From assembly GCA_951812775.1 (NCBI GenBank), contig OX638326.1, positions 3,235,391 to 3,299,390 of the forward strand: DNA of 64,000 bases. The letters run 5' to 3'. The stretch comes from an uncultured Alphaproteobacteria bacterium. GTDB taxonomy: Bacteria > Pseudomonadota > Alphaproteobacteria > MPNO01 > UBA2964. Under the pieces are notes generated by a model that worked only from the letters and a program-made list of their open reading frames with translations, had not been told where the DNA came from and searched no databases. A program made the translations under genes and the position numbers. This document shows, piece after piece, positions 37,066 to 47,009 of this stretch. Position 1 is the stretch's first letter; the number at the start of each line of letters is the position of its first letter.

Positions 37066-37946
37066 GCATCCGGTTCGATGATATTGGCAATCGGCTAAAA
37101 GCCTTTCGTCTTGCCTCGGGGCTGAGTGCTGACGACATCGCCAATCGTATCGGAATATCCCGCACGGCGCTTTATCGGTTTGAAAAAGGTGAAGTCGCCA
37201 AGATCGACACGCTTGAAAAGCTTGCAGATTTGCTCGATGTGTCAGTGCCGACCTTGCTCGGTGTTGGGGTTGAGTACATTCCGTCCGCACTGGCGTTTTT
37301 TGAACGGCTGCGGCAGATCGAAGAAACCACTGAGCATATTGTTGTTCTAGCAGGGCCGGTTTCATTTTTGCTGGCCTCCGATGTCTTTGATCAAACGCTG
37401 GAGGAATGTCTGAGTGAAAGTATTCCCGCGGAAGAGGCGGATCGGGATCGCGCGGTTGAACAGGTTCGCGAACTTTTGCCAATTCTCAAACAACGCAAGG
37501 AAACCTATCTCGAGCGTCAGCCGGGAATTCTTAATCTGATCTCGGGGGCGGAAATCGAACGGTTCTTGCAGAATGGTTTGGTCGGGCGGCTTGATTTACC
37601 GGAAGATATTTTGAAGGAACGTCGCGCTCGAGCCCGGGCAGAGGCCGAACATCTGGTAACGATGATGGAAGACGAACTGATCGCGGTTCAAATCGGGATC
37701 GTCCCCGGGACCCTGCCGCATACAAGTTTTCAAATTTTCCGTCAGGCAGATCGCAAGGTCTTGGCGATGAGTCCGTTTCGACTGGGGGAACAGCCAAACG
37801 TTCATGGCGGGATCGCGATGATTACATCTGCGCCGGAAGCGTTGGAGCTTCATGAACGGACGGTACAGGATTTATGGCGGCGGGCGTTGCGGGGCGCGGA
37901 AGCGGCGAAGTTCATGCGCCAGCTTATCGCCCGTCAGTCCGGCTGA
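37062..37946 (+). CDS. XRE-family transcriptional regulator with long C-terminal domain
   Basis: ATG 37062 overlaps the CoxL stop. The 294-residue protein has an N-terminal HTH_XRE domain (RLKAFRLASGLSADDIANRI, then ISRTALYRFEKGEV). A helical C-terminal domain of about 220 residues of unknown ligand follows. It probably regulates the Mo hydroxylase gene it is coupled to, or nearby catabolic genes, but no operator was identified. Confidence 0.88.
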   Translation: MSIRFDDIGNRLKAFRLASGLSADDIANRIGISRTALYRFEKGEVAKIDTLEKLADLLDVSVPTLLGVGVEYIPSALAFFERLRQIEETTEHIVVLAGPVSFLLASDVFDQTLEECLSESIPAEEADRDRAVEQVRELLPILKQRKETYLERQPGILNLISGAEIERFLQNGLVGRLDLPEDILKERRARARAEAEHLVTMMEDELIAVQIGIVPGTLPHTSFQIFRQADRKVLAMSPFRLGEQPNVHGGIAMITSAPEALELHERTVQDLWRRALRGAEAAKFMRQLIARQSG

Positions 37947-39286
37947 CGAAACTCGTGTCAAACGATATAGAACGACGCGCTGCCGAGGCTGTTGCTCATC
38001 ACAGTGCGGGGCGGTTGGCAGATGCCGAAGCGGCCTATCGCGATGTGCTTGATGACCGGCCAGATTACCCGGCGGTCCTGCATAATCTTGGCGTGCTATT
38101 GGCGAGCAGTGATCGTGTCGATGATGCGATTGACCAGTTTTCTAAAGTAATGGCAATCGACGCTGATTATGTGCCGGCGCATTGGAGCGGTGCCAAGGCA
38201 TTGCAACAGGCCGGACGCTTTGAAGAGGCGGCAGATGCTTATGCGCGCGTGATCGTCATTGATCCCGAGCATTATGGCGCGCAGCTCGCTCTCGGGAAGT
38301 TGTGGCTCCGTCTGGGGCGGCGTGATCGGGCGATGGATTTCTTTGCCCGAACAATGGATTTGCGGCGTGGCGAAAACCGCGCAGGCAATCCAGATAGATC
38401 CCTGACCTCGACAACTCGGGCAAAGCTGTCACACGACATAGAGCAGTTCCGCTATCTCGCGACGCAGAAGCGCGACAGGGAGCGCGTTGATTCTTTGGCG
38501 AGGGCCTACGCATCTGCAATGAAGCGAATTGACTGGCCGGGTGAAGTAGATGCCATTGTGGAGCTGTCGCCGGATCAACTGGCTCTATTTGGCGAAAGTT
38601 ACAACTATCCGAATTTTCAGGCTGACGCGGCGGAAGTAGATGGTGGCGCGGTCAATTCTGAATTGGACGCAGGTGCGGTGACGCTTGCGTTCAAGGAAAC
38701 CACTCCGGGGGTTGCATGGTTTGATGATCTGTTGACCCCGGACGCGCTCGCACGATTTCGGCGCTATTTGCTGAGCAGCACGATCTGGTTCGACTTTTCT
38801 CATATCAGTGGATTTCTCGCGGCCTATCTCGAAGACGGGCTTGCCTGTCCGCTGCTGTTGCAAATTGCCGACGATGTCCGAGAAAAATTTCCGGGAATTA
38901 TGGGCGATCACCCTTTGACGCAGGCCTGGGCCTTTAAGGGGCTGGCGGGCGACAAGCCAATAGATATTCACGCTGATGATGCCGCAGTGAGCCTGAATTT
39001 CTGGGTGACCCCAGATAGTGCCGATCTGAGTCCTGAACGGGGCGGTCTCGATATCTATACGGCTTCGCCGCCGGAAGGATGGGCCGTGAGCGACTATGAT
39101 GATGACAAGGCAGCTATTCGGTCATTCCTGAAGGGTAGGGAAGATCAAAAGATTACCGTTCCCTATGCACAAAATCGCGCAGTTTTGTTCAATTCCCGCC
39201 TGTTTCATGGCTCAGATGCGCCGAATTTTACCGAAGGCTATGAAAATCAACGGATCAACATCACCATGTTGTTCGGAGAGCGATAG
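37874..39286 (+). CDS. TPR protein with C-terminal 2OG-oxygenase-like domain
   Basis: The frame from ATG 37874 overlaps the XRE gene by 73 bases; GTG 37955 is an alternative start after its stop. The protein (470 residues from 37874) has three to four TPRs (LHNLGVLLASSDRVDDAIDQ, FEEAADAYARVIVIDPEHYG). The C-terminal domain has KPIDIHADDAAVSLNFWVTP, GGLDIYTASPP and AVLFNSRLFHGSDAP. HAD and the late H fit the HxD...H iron triad. It may hydroxylate a protein or peptide. It resembles the 31115 gene in architecture but not closely in sequence. Confidence 0.8.
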   Translation: MAAGVAGRGSGEVHAPAYRPSVRLTKLVSNDIERRAAEAVAHHSAGRLADAEAAYRDVLDDRPDYPAVLHNLGVLLASSDRVDDAIDQFSKVMAIDADYVPAHWSGAKALQQAGRFEEAADAYARVIVIDPEHYGAQLALGKLWLRLGRRDRAMDFFARTMDLRRGENRAGNPDRSLTSTTRAKLSHDIEQFRYLATQKRDRERVDSLARAYASAMKRIDWPGEVDAIVELSPDQLALFGESYNYPNFQADAAEVDGGAVNSELDAGAVTLAFKETTPGVAWFDDLLTPDALARFRRYLLSSTIWFDFSHISGFLAAYLEDGLACPLLLQIADDVREKFPGIMGDHPLTQAWAFKGLAGDKPIDIHADDAAVSLNFWVTPDSADLSPERGGLDIYTASPPEGWAVSDYDDDKAAIRSFLKGREDQKITVPYAQNRAVLFNSRLFHGSDAPNFTEGYENQRINITMLFGER

Positions 39287-39383
39287 TCTAAAAAGTTGTA
39301 CCAAAAATGGAACAAGTATTTATTTTGTTACAGATCAGTGCTATAAACTACGCGAACAGAGACGCAATTAAGGCCAAAACGCT

Positions 39384-40256
39384 ATGACCGACCTGACACC
39401 AGAGGATAAGTACTCCGCCAAACCTGTCCGGATTGGGGAAGAAGACCCCTATGCCGACAAGCCTGCGGGAGAGTTTATCTCAATCGTCGTTTCCAACGAT
39501 TATGTGAACGACGAGTATCTCAAGATGGTGGTTGATGTGCCGGATCGAGCACTAACTGCTAAGGCTGGACAGTTTTTTCACCTGCTCTGTCCGACGCCGG
39601 ACGGTGCTGAGGTCTGGATGCGGCGGCCGATGAGCATCTATCGCATTGATGCTGACAATAAGCGGCTCGAATTTTTGTATAAAAAAGAAGGCCGTGGCAC
39701 GCAGGGCATGGCAATGCTGGATCCCGGCGAGGAATTCAACATCGTCGGACCGCTTGGTGTTGGTTTCTGGCTTGAAGAAGGCTGGAAGAATATTGTTGTG
39801 CTGGGACGCGGGGTGGGTCTGGCGACCATGGCGCCGCTCTCGCAACTGGCGGCGGAACATAATGTCGGCGTCACGGCAATCCTCAGCGCGCGAAACCCGG
39901 AAGTAGTAATGTCGCGCGATCTGTTTGAAGGGCTCGGTGCAAATGTCATTGAAGTGGTCGATACGGATGACAGCAGTGATGTCGACAACGTTGAAAAAAT
40001 TCTCGAAGGTCTGATCGCGGACGGTAAGGCGGATGCCTTTTTCACCTGTGGTTCAAACCGTTTGCTGACCCTGATGAAGCGTCTTGGCAAGGCCCATGAC
40101 GTCCCCGGCCAGGTTGCGATGGAGCAGAATATGGCGTGTGGTTTAGGGGCCTGTTACATCTGTATGCGGACGTTCGAAGTAAATGGCGAGAAGACGCTGC
40201 GCCGCGTCTGTCGCGAAGGACCATGTTTCAATATGCAGGAGGCAGTCGGATGGTAG
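39384..40256 (+). CDS. pyrK: Dihydroorotate dehydrogenase B electron-transfer subunit (PyrK-like)
   Basis: The 290-residue flavoprotein has an FAD domain (EVWMRRPMSIYRID), an NAD-binding part (GRGVGLATMAPLSQLA, then FFTCGSNRLL) and a C-terminal 2Fe-2S motif (MACGLGACYICMRTF and RVCREGPCF). These fit PyrK, which passes electrons from PyrDB to NAD+. The last 7 bases overlap the start of the PyrD-type gene. Confidence 0.9.
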   Translation: MTDLTPEDKYSAKPVRIGEEDPYADKPAGEFISIVVSNDYVNDEYLKMVVDVPDRALTAKAGQFFHLLCPTPDGAEVWMRRPMSIYRIDADNKRLEFLYKKEGRGTQGMAMLDPGEEFNIVGPLGVGFWLEEGWKNIVVLGRGVGLATMAPLSQLAAEHNVGVTAILSARNPEVVMSRDLFEGLGANVIEVVDTDDSSDVDNVEKILEGLIADGKADAFFTCGSNRLLTLMKRLGKAHDVPGQVAMEQNMACGLGACYICMRTFEVNGEKTLRRVCREGPCFNMQEAVGW

Positions 40257-41197
40257 ATCTTTCCGTAAAAATAGGGGACATCACCCTTCAAAACCCGATT
40301 ATGCCGGCATCCGGCGCGTTCTCGTGGGATTATGGCGATGTCATCGATCTCAACCGTTTGGGTGGGCTGGTGGCTAAGACCATCTGCCGCGAGCCGCGTC
40401 TCGGTAATCCGACACCGCGCATGGCAGAAACCGAAGCCGGGATCATTCAGTCAATTGGTCTGCCTGGTAAGGGCATCGACTACTTCCTTGAAAATATTGT
40501 CCCGGAATATAACAAGTGGGAACCACCGCTGATCGTCAGCGTGTCTGCTGATACGGCGGAAGATTTTGCGGCGATGACCCGTGATCTCACGGTCGATGGT
40601 GTTGATGTCATCGAGGTCAATATTTCCTGCCCAACCAAATCGCCGAGCGGCGGGAATTTTGCGATGCATTCCGAACATACCAAAATGGTGATGGACGGTA
40701 TTCGCGCGGCAACCGACAAGCCGGTCTGGGCCAAGCTGTCGCCCAATGCCGGTGATATTGTTTCGATCGCCGTCGCTGCCGAAGAAGCTGGCGCGGACGC
40801 GCTGGTGCTGTGTAACACCTTCCTCAGCCTGAAAATCCGGACCGACAATTTCCGCCCCGCCCTTGGCAATAAATTTGGCGGGCTGGTGTCGCCGGCCCTC
40901 AAACCGATTGTCATGCGGATGGTGTATCAGGTGGCACAGGAATGCACGGTGCCGGTTATCGGTATCGGTGGTGTGACCAAAGCAGAGGACGTTGTCGAAT
41001 ATATGTTGGCGGGCGCCTCCGGTGTGGGGATCGGCTATGCCGGGTTTCGCAACCCGACAGCCTTGACCAAGATCATTGATGATCTCGAAGAATGGTGCGA
41101 CGAGCGCGGTATCAAAGACATCTCCGAACTGATCGGCGCGGTCCGCGATGATGATATCGAATGGGATCCGCTGGTCGCCGCCTCACACGGCGTTTAA
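40250..41197 (+). CDS. pyrD: Dihydroorotate dehydrogenase, class 1B catalytic subunit (PyrD-like)
   Basis: ATG 40250 follows AGGAGG. The 315-residue TIM-barrel FMN protein has NPIMPASGAFSWDYG, VEVNISCPTKSPSGGN with the class 1 active-site cysteine, and GGVTKAEDVVEYMLAGASGV. With PyrK it forms the NAD+-linked class 1B enzyme. Many alphaproteobacteria use the membrane class 2 enzyme, so this pair may be a second, catabolic or accessory copy. Confidence 0.88.
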   Translation: MVDLSVKIGDITLQNPIMPASGAFSWDYGDVIDLNRLGGLVAKTICREPRLGNPTPRMAETEAGIIQSIGLPGKGIDYFLENIVPEYNKWEPPLIVSVSADTAEDFAAMTRDLTVDGVDVIEVNISCPTKSPSGGNFAMHSEHTKMVMDGIRAATDKPVWAKLSPNAGDIVSIAVAAEEAGADALVLCNTFLSLKIRTDNFRPALGNKFGGLVSPALKPIVMRMVYQVAQECTVPVIGIGGVTKAEDVVEYMLAGASGVGIGYAGFRNPTALTKIIDDLEEWCDERGIKDISELIGAVRDDDIEWDPLVAASHGV

Positions 41198-41203
41198 TCC
41201 GAG

Positions 41204-42109
41204 TTAACCGTCATCGCCAGGCACTGTGCCCGGCGGCAACGCTGCAACATGATCGTAAATCGCTCCCGGCTTTGTAAACCAGATACGATCGGCATCCGGG
41301 TGATTAACGATATGGGTTAAGATGTCTCTTAGCCCTGCCAGACGATACGGCTGACCGACAACAAAGGTGTGCAGGGCAAGTGAGAAGACCAGGGGTTGTT
41401 TCTGGCTTTGGCGCATCTGTTCATCAAAGTGCCCGCAAACCATCTCGGTAAACTGGCTCGCCGTGTGACGGCGCGAAAGCTGGGCAGGCGAGTCGTTAAT
41501 TTCAATGTGATAGGGGATCATCAGCAAACGCCCGTTACGGGTGCGCATCCAGGTCGGCTGATCATCGCACGACCAATCCATGATAAAGCGATATCCGGCT
41601 TCCTGGAGAAGATCAGGTGTAAACGCACTTTCTGAAATCCACGGACCCATCCAGCCGCCGGGGCCACTACCTTCGTATTTCTTAAAGGACTCAGTTGCCG
41701 AATTGATCAAGGCGCGTTCTTCGTCTTCGGGGTACTCGCCCTGCTGTTCCGAATTGGTGATGCCATGGCCAACAAATTCATCGCCGCGTTCGCGAATGCG
41801 CGCGGGAATTTGCGGCGCATACTCATAGATCGACGTGTTCATCAGGTGACAGGCAGGAAGTCCGAATTCTTCCAGCAGTTCAAATACCCGCCAGATACCG
41901 ACCCGGAGCCCATAATCGCGCCACGCAAAATTTCGTACATCGGGTTGAACACCGGGATTTGTCGGCGTGTGACCAAGTCCCTCCCCGAAGCTGAAATGCT
42001 CGATATTCATGCCGATATAAAAGGCCAGTCTTTTGCCTTCCGGCCAGTCATAATCGGGTCGTTCTGTGATCGGGGAGTAGTCGTACCGACCGTGTTGCTT
42101 GAGTTCCAT
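41204..42109 (-). CDS. Polysaccharide deacetylase family protein (PuuE/allantoinase-like)
   Basis: ATG 42109 (MELKQHGRYDYSPITERPDY) is chosen because the longer frame overlaps the divergent dioxygenase gene. The 301-residue protein has a NodB-like barrel: FYIGMNIEHFSFGEG, GHGITNSEQQGEYP and a C-terminal LVFSLALHTFVVGQPYR. The pattern resembles PuuE-type allantoinases and cyclic amide hydrolases more than chitin deacetylases. Its placement next to PyrD/PyrK hints at a pyrimidine- or purine-related ring, but this is inference. Confidence 0.8.
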   Translation of the reverse strand: MELKQHGRYDYSPITERPDYDWPEGKRLAFYIGMNIEHFSFGEGLGHTPTNPGVQPDVRNFAWRDYGLRVGIWRVFELLEEFGLPACHLMNTSIYEYAPQIPARIRERGDEFVGHGITNSEQQGEYPEDEERALINSATESFKKYEGSGPGGWMGPWISESAFTPDLLQEAGYRFIMDWSCDDQPTWMRTRNGRLLMIPYHIEINDSPAQLSRRHTASQFTEMVCGHFDEQMRQSQKQPLVFSLALHTFVVGQPYRLAGLRDILTHIVNHPDADRIWFTKPGAIYDHVAALPPGTVPGDDG

Positions 42110-42211
42110 CTCGGGCGATTCCTGTTTGTTGGATGAACGCAGAATGGCATTGCAAAAAGCGAGCGGCAAGACCGCGTTGCAGGTTCTTGTTTCCAGTATT
42201 ACCGTGAGGTC

Positions 42212-43060
42212 ATGACAGTCGAAATTATCCCCTGTAGCGAGACCATGGCGGCAGAGATCCGTGGCGTCGATCTCGCGCAACCGATCGATGACGCAACTGC
42301 GGAGATTTTGCTGCAGGCTTGGTATGAGCATGTTTTGCTGCTGTTTCGCGATCAGCATATGAACAATCAGCAGCTGAAGAATAGTGCGGCCTGGCTGGGG
42401 GAAAGATCGCAAATTGCCATGCCGGTTGATCGCCGGGGCGATGATGATATTGAAATCCAGAAGGTCTCAAACATCCTGGATGATGCGGGTAAACCCGTTG
42501 GTGCCCTGGGTGATGGTGAGATGTGGTTTCACCATGACAACTCCTTCACCGAAGCGCCCGATAAAGCGACCTGGCTCTATGTGGTGGAGTTGCCGTCATC
42601 CGGCGGCAATACAATGTTTGGCAATTGTTATGAAGCCTATGACGCGTTGCCGCCTGACCTGAAAAAGGAAGTAGAGGGCCGCAAAGTCCTTCAGGTCTAC
42701 GATTTTACGGTGCGCGAGAAACCCGCACGCGAAGACCTGGAGAATATACCTCACTGTTGGCAACCAGCTGTCGTTCAACATCCGGTGACCGGGCGGCACG
42801 CTCTTTATCTTGATCGTTTGATGACGGCGGCCATTGATGGCTGCAGTGCGGCTGAAAGCGACGAACTTCTTGCGCAGCTATTCCCCTATATCGAGCGCGT
42901 AGACTATGAACATGAATGGCGGCTCGGCGATTATGTCATCTGGGACAATCGTTGTTCAGTGCATGCGCGCCGGAATTTTCCGGCTGATGAACGGCGGCTG
43001 CTTAAACGCGGCAAGGTCGAAGGCGACCGGCTGCTGGCGGCGAACGCCGCAGCAGCCTAA
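42212..43060 (+). CDS. TauD/TfdA-family 2-oxoglutarate dioxygenase
   Basis: The 282-residue protein begins MTVEIIPCSETMAAEIRGVD. It has the iron motif WFHHDNSFTEAP, the facing motif GGNTMFGNCYEAYDAL and the distal VIWDNRCSVHARRNF. It is divergent from the deacetylase gene, with a 102-base gap that should hold both promoters. The substrate is unknown. Confidence 0.9.
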   Translation: MTVEIIPCSETMAAEIRGVDLAQPIDDATAEILLQAWYEHVLLLFRDQHMNNQQLKNSAAWLGERSQIAMPVDRRGDDDIEIQKVSNILDDAGKPVGALGDGEMWFHHDNSFTEAPDKATWLYVVELPSSGGNTMFGNCYEAYDALPPDLKKEVEGRKVLQVYDFTVREKPAREDLENIPHCWQPAVVQHPVTGRHALYLDRLMTAAIDGCSAAESDELLAQLFPYIERVDYEHEWRLGDYVIWDNRCSVHARRNFPADERRLLKRGKVEGDRLLAANAAAA

Positions 43061-43070
43061 GTCCCCGCCT

Positions 43071-46000
43071 CTAACGCTTTTGCAAAAGCCTGAAGGTCTC
43101 CCATGTGCCGCGTTTCGGTCGATTGACCTGCGCATTTTTACCACCGCCTTTTTCCGCAACCATCCACTTCTTGTGATAGCTAAATAAAGCTATTTGGTCG
43201 TTATAGTTGATGTATTTCCCGCGGCTTCCCGAAACCTTATAAATTCTGAACGTTTCCCACCCGCCGAGTTTTGTACGGTTGGCTTCCAGACGGCCGTTGG
43301 GTTGGGCTGAAATGTAACGCTTGTGATAGGTCCACAATGCAACGGGATCGCCACTCTCAATCGAGTTTCCGTTTAAATCGACTAGGGAGAATGTCTCCCA
43401 CCCGCCACAGGCCGTCCGGTTGGCATTGACAGTTTTGCGATCATTTTCTGAGGTAACATAATGCCTGTTGTCATTGGTCTTGAGACAAACTTTGTGGACT
43501 TTCTGTGGAACAGGGGCCCATTTTTGGTCCTTCCCGTTGTGACATTGCCACATTATGGCACTCGTGCCGTCTTTGTTGCGACCACCAGAGAGAGATAGGC
43601 AGCGGCCACCCAAGCCGACGATTCGGCCGAAACGATCGAATTGCCAACGCTGGTTTGCGCCGCCATGGCATTTCCAAATGACAACATTGGCACCATTCCG
43701 ATTTTCCTTGCGATGGACATCCAGACATTTACCACCGGTGACCTTGATTTCTTGCTTCTTGGTGTACCACCATTTCTGGTTAGCGCCGCCATGACAATTC
43801 CAAACGATGACGTTACGACCGTCATCATTGATACGACCCCCATGAACGTCGAGGCATTTGCTCAACGAAATGGGTTGGGCATTCTGCAGAGAACGGGCTG
43901 CTCGCAAGGCACCGAGACGCTGCTGTCTTCTCAAGTCTCTCGCTTTTCTTTTCGCGAGCTGTCGTGCTTTTCTGGCGGCCCGTTTCTTGGCCTTTCTGTC
44001 TTCGTTCGTTTTTTCAATAGTATCACCGAGGCTCGCGACTTTTGTGGTCTCGCTGGTCCCGACGCTATTTTCGCCAATGGCCTTATCGAGGGCAGCATTC
44101 ACTGCCGCACGCTTCTTGGTATAGATATCGTTGACCTTGTCGAGCAGGTCGTGTGGGATCACTTTTGCTTGGCGCCCAATTTTCATAATTTCCTGTGTTG
44201 CTGCACCGAGCGCGATCACCATCAACTGATCCGTATTGAACTTCATATCGGTCAGTGAGAATGCAAAACGCTCAGCAAACTGCTTGCCGAAAACCCGGAA
44301 ATTCATCGCCAGCACTACAGGTTTACCTTGAACGGCACCCCGCATGCTGCCCATCAAGCTACTCTTCTCAAGCGCAAATATATCTGGCTTTCCGACAATA
44401 TTGATGCCTTGAGTCAGGATATTGGTGAATTCTCCAAAGCCTTTAACCGTTTGTTTCGCCGCCTCTAACACCCCGACTGCTGTTTCTCGCGCAGCAATCA
44501 GGCTTGAGACCCGGGGGTCAAGTTCAACCGGGATGCTGGTGATCCCTTTACGAATACCTTCGAGTGTCTTGGAGGCGACCTCACGAGACGCGACGAGTGA
44601 GGCCTTTGCCGTTTCAAACTCGGCAAGCTCGGCAACCGGCTTAACGTTATTGGCCTGGCAAACCGCGCGCGCAGGTAAGTCCGCAACGGTTGCATGTTTG
44701 ACGCAACTCATCGAAATTTTCGGGATGACGCATTTACCGAACACCTTTTTCTCACAGCTGGTCTTTTTGGGTTTGCTCAGGACACAAATGCGTTTCGATT
44801 GATTGCAGGAGTGTATTTGGCTCTTTGCACCACGGATTTTGCCGTCCATATTACTAATGTCACGATTGAGTTTTGCGACTTCGGCTTCTGCCGCCCTAAG
44901 CTGTTTGGCGGGAGCTTCCCGTTCTTTGAGTACCTTCGCCTTCATTGTGGCGATTTGGCCGTCGAGCTTTTTGACTTCATTTTGCGCTTTGGTAATGTCA
45001 CGCGTCGCCGCATCGACATCTTTGCGTACCTGGGCGAAGGCGGATTTAACAGCCTTCTTGCCGGACGTCCTCAGCCACTTGCCGGGATCGGAGCTCAAGC
45101 TGGCATCGAGTCGAAAGTCTGCCTTTGCAAGATGCTCTAAACTCACAATTGGCTCACCCGTGCTGGCCAGGAAGTTAAATTTGAACAGGCTTCCAAAGTT
45201 CTGCAACGCCGCCAACTTGAATTGGTTGAGCTGCATTGCTAGCTCAAACTCACTTTTGGAACCAAAAAGTTCCAGACCACGTGTTTTGATAATAAGTTTG
45301 GGCAAGGGAAATTCACGGTCTCCGGCACTAGCCCGGGCAACGAGTTCGACATCCCCTTGGGGAAACTTGATGGGTCCAACGCCCAACTTGGCGGTTTTCG
45401 CCCGAATCTCGATGCCTTCATCGGCCTGGATAAAGGCGCGATCAACTGTGGCAAGGTTGGTGCCAAGAACACGCAACGCACCACCCATATCGATCCCGGC
45501 GGAGCCTGAGGCCTCAAGCTTGATGGCAATATACGGTCCTTCACCCTTCTTGGTGCCCGCAATAGCGATATCAGGGAAATCTTTCGGCAGCTTCAAGCCC
45601 TTGTTCTTACCGACAGCCTTGCCCATCTCAACAAAGATTGAGGCAATGTCCTTAATACCGAGGGACGCGATTTTGTTCGGTCCTTCGTCAAGCGCCAATC
45701 TGACTTCTTGGGGTATTGGAATGCCTGCTGTCTCGGCACCTACTTGACCAGAAGCAAAAACATCAAACGTTTTACCGCCAATTGTCGTTTTGCCACCAAA
45801 GCCAAGATCGACGGTGCCGCCCTGACCGCCGAATGTCATGCGGTAGTCCTCGATAGTCATCCAGGGAATACCAAAGGCTTTTTTCCAGGGAATACCTTTA
45901 AACGTGCTGGCGGTTACCGAGACTTCGGGTGCGCCCGTGCCTTGGGTGATCGCGGTCTCCAGCACCATGTTGACTTTTTGTTTGCCGATCTTGAAATCGG

Positions 46001-46859
46001 TCTCGCCTTCAAATCCCATCGTCACGCCCTTAACAATAGGACGTTTGGTCGGCGAATCCTTTGCTTTGCGTCCCTGCAATGACAGCGTTGCCAAAAGCGA
46101 AAATTGCATATCCGCGGGCAGTTTGATTTTGTTGCCGATCTTCGGACGGAACTTCGGCAGATTGGCTTGCATAACAATCTCAGGTGCCGGGGGCTTACCC
46201 TCTAACAGGTTATCCAGAACATTGCCGATAATAGAGACCGTCGTATAAACCTTAGTCGACTTGCCACCGAGGAATCTGATTGCGTCATTTAGGGGTTTTG
46301 CATTACCGATATTGAAACCCGCAAAGTTGGTCAACCCCTGTGGGACAGCCATGGTGTAATCACCATTACCGAACAGCTTGTCGGTAATTGCCCGCGCATT
46401 TGCGGGCAATTCTTTGGCCTCAACCTCGACATCACCCGCTGCAAAGGCGAGTAGCTGGTCGTCAAACTTGATGGTATCGAACAGTTCGATGCCGGGGGCT
46501 TTCCTGAAGATGTCTTTGAACTTGAAGATGCGTTTCGGGCCGAAAGCGATAAACGTCGATTGCGCGCCACCGCCGCTATAGGCCAGAAAGTTCCAGTTGA
46601 TGTTCAGAAACCGGACATCGCCGGTTATTGCTCCGCCAGCTGCCTTAACATTTTTGACATTGAGACCTGGGAGTCTACGCGCTGCTCTCAGAATTTTCTT
46701 GAGGGCCGAAGATTGCGCGGCTTTCATCGCGCCAGCAGCCAGAGCCTTATCGACCTCGTCCTATAAATTGCCCGCTTGAGCGGTCGTGAAAGCGCTAAAT
46801 GCTGTTGTAATAGCGAACGTTGCCGCAAAAATTGATGTGCGGAAAGTTTTACGAATCAT
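43071..46859 (-). pseudogene. Giant secreted protein with ricin-type and fascin-like trefoil domains, early amber codon
   Basis: The main frame opens at 46727, but the same frame extends up to ATG 46859, which follows GGGGGATAC and encodes a signal peptide (MIRKTFRTSIFAATFAITTA). A TAG at 46763-46761 interrupts it at codon 33. CAG at that codon would read ...AGNLQDEVDKALAAG. The full length would be about 1,260 residues. After about 500 residues of beta-rich sequence comes a coiled coil (TRDITKAQNEVKKLDGQI) and a cysteine patch (KKTSCEKKVFGKC). A Lys/Arg-rich stretch follows, then a ricin-B trefoil with three QxW repeats (NCHGGANQKW, KCHGGANQRW, QCHNGKDQKW) and a fascin-like trefoil (CGGWETFSLVD, LGGWETFRIYK, RGTWETFRLL). 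The tail is likely carbohydrate-binding. The nonsense codon may be real or an error. Confidence 0.75.
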
Positions 46860-47009
46860 CGTATCCCCCAGTAAAATTTGTAGCCCAACACCAGGCTGCA
46901 GATCTTGTTAGCCCAATGTTATTACGGATCATTATGCGCTAAATGTGACAGCAATAAGGCGTTCACGAATCCGTGATAACACAAGATTAGCCAGTAATTT
47001 TTTCAGGCG

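Noticed and set aside
44803..45747. Plus-strand ORF of 314 codons
   Set aside because: It is antisense to the giant secreted protein gene, with Ser/Arg-rich composition typical of a shadow frame.
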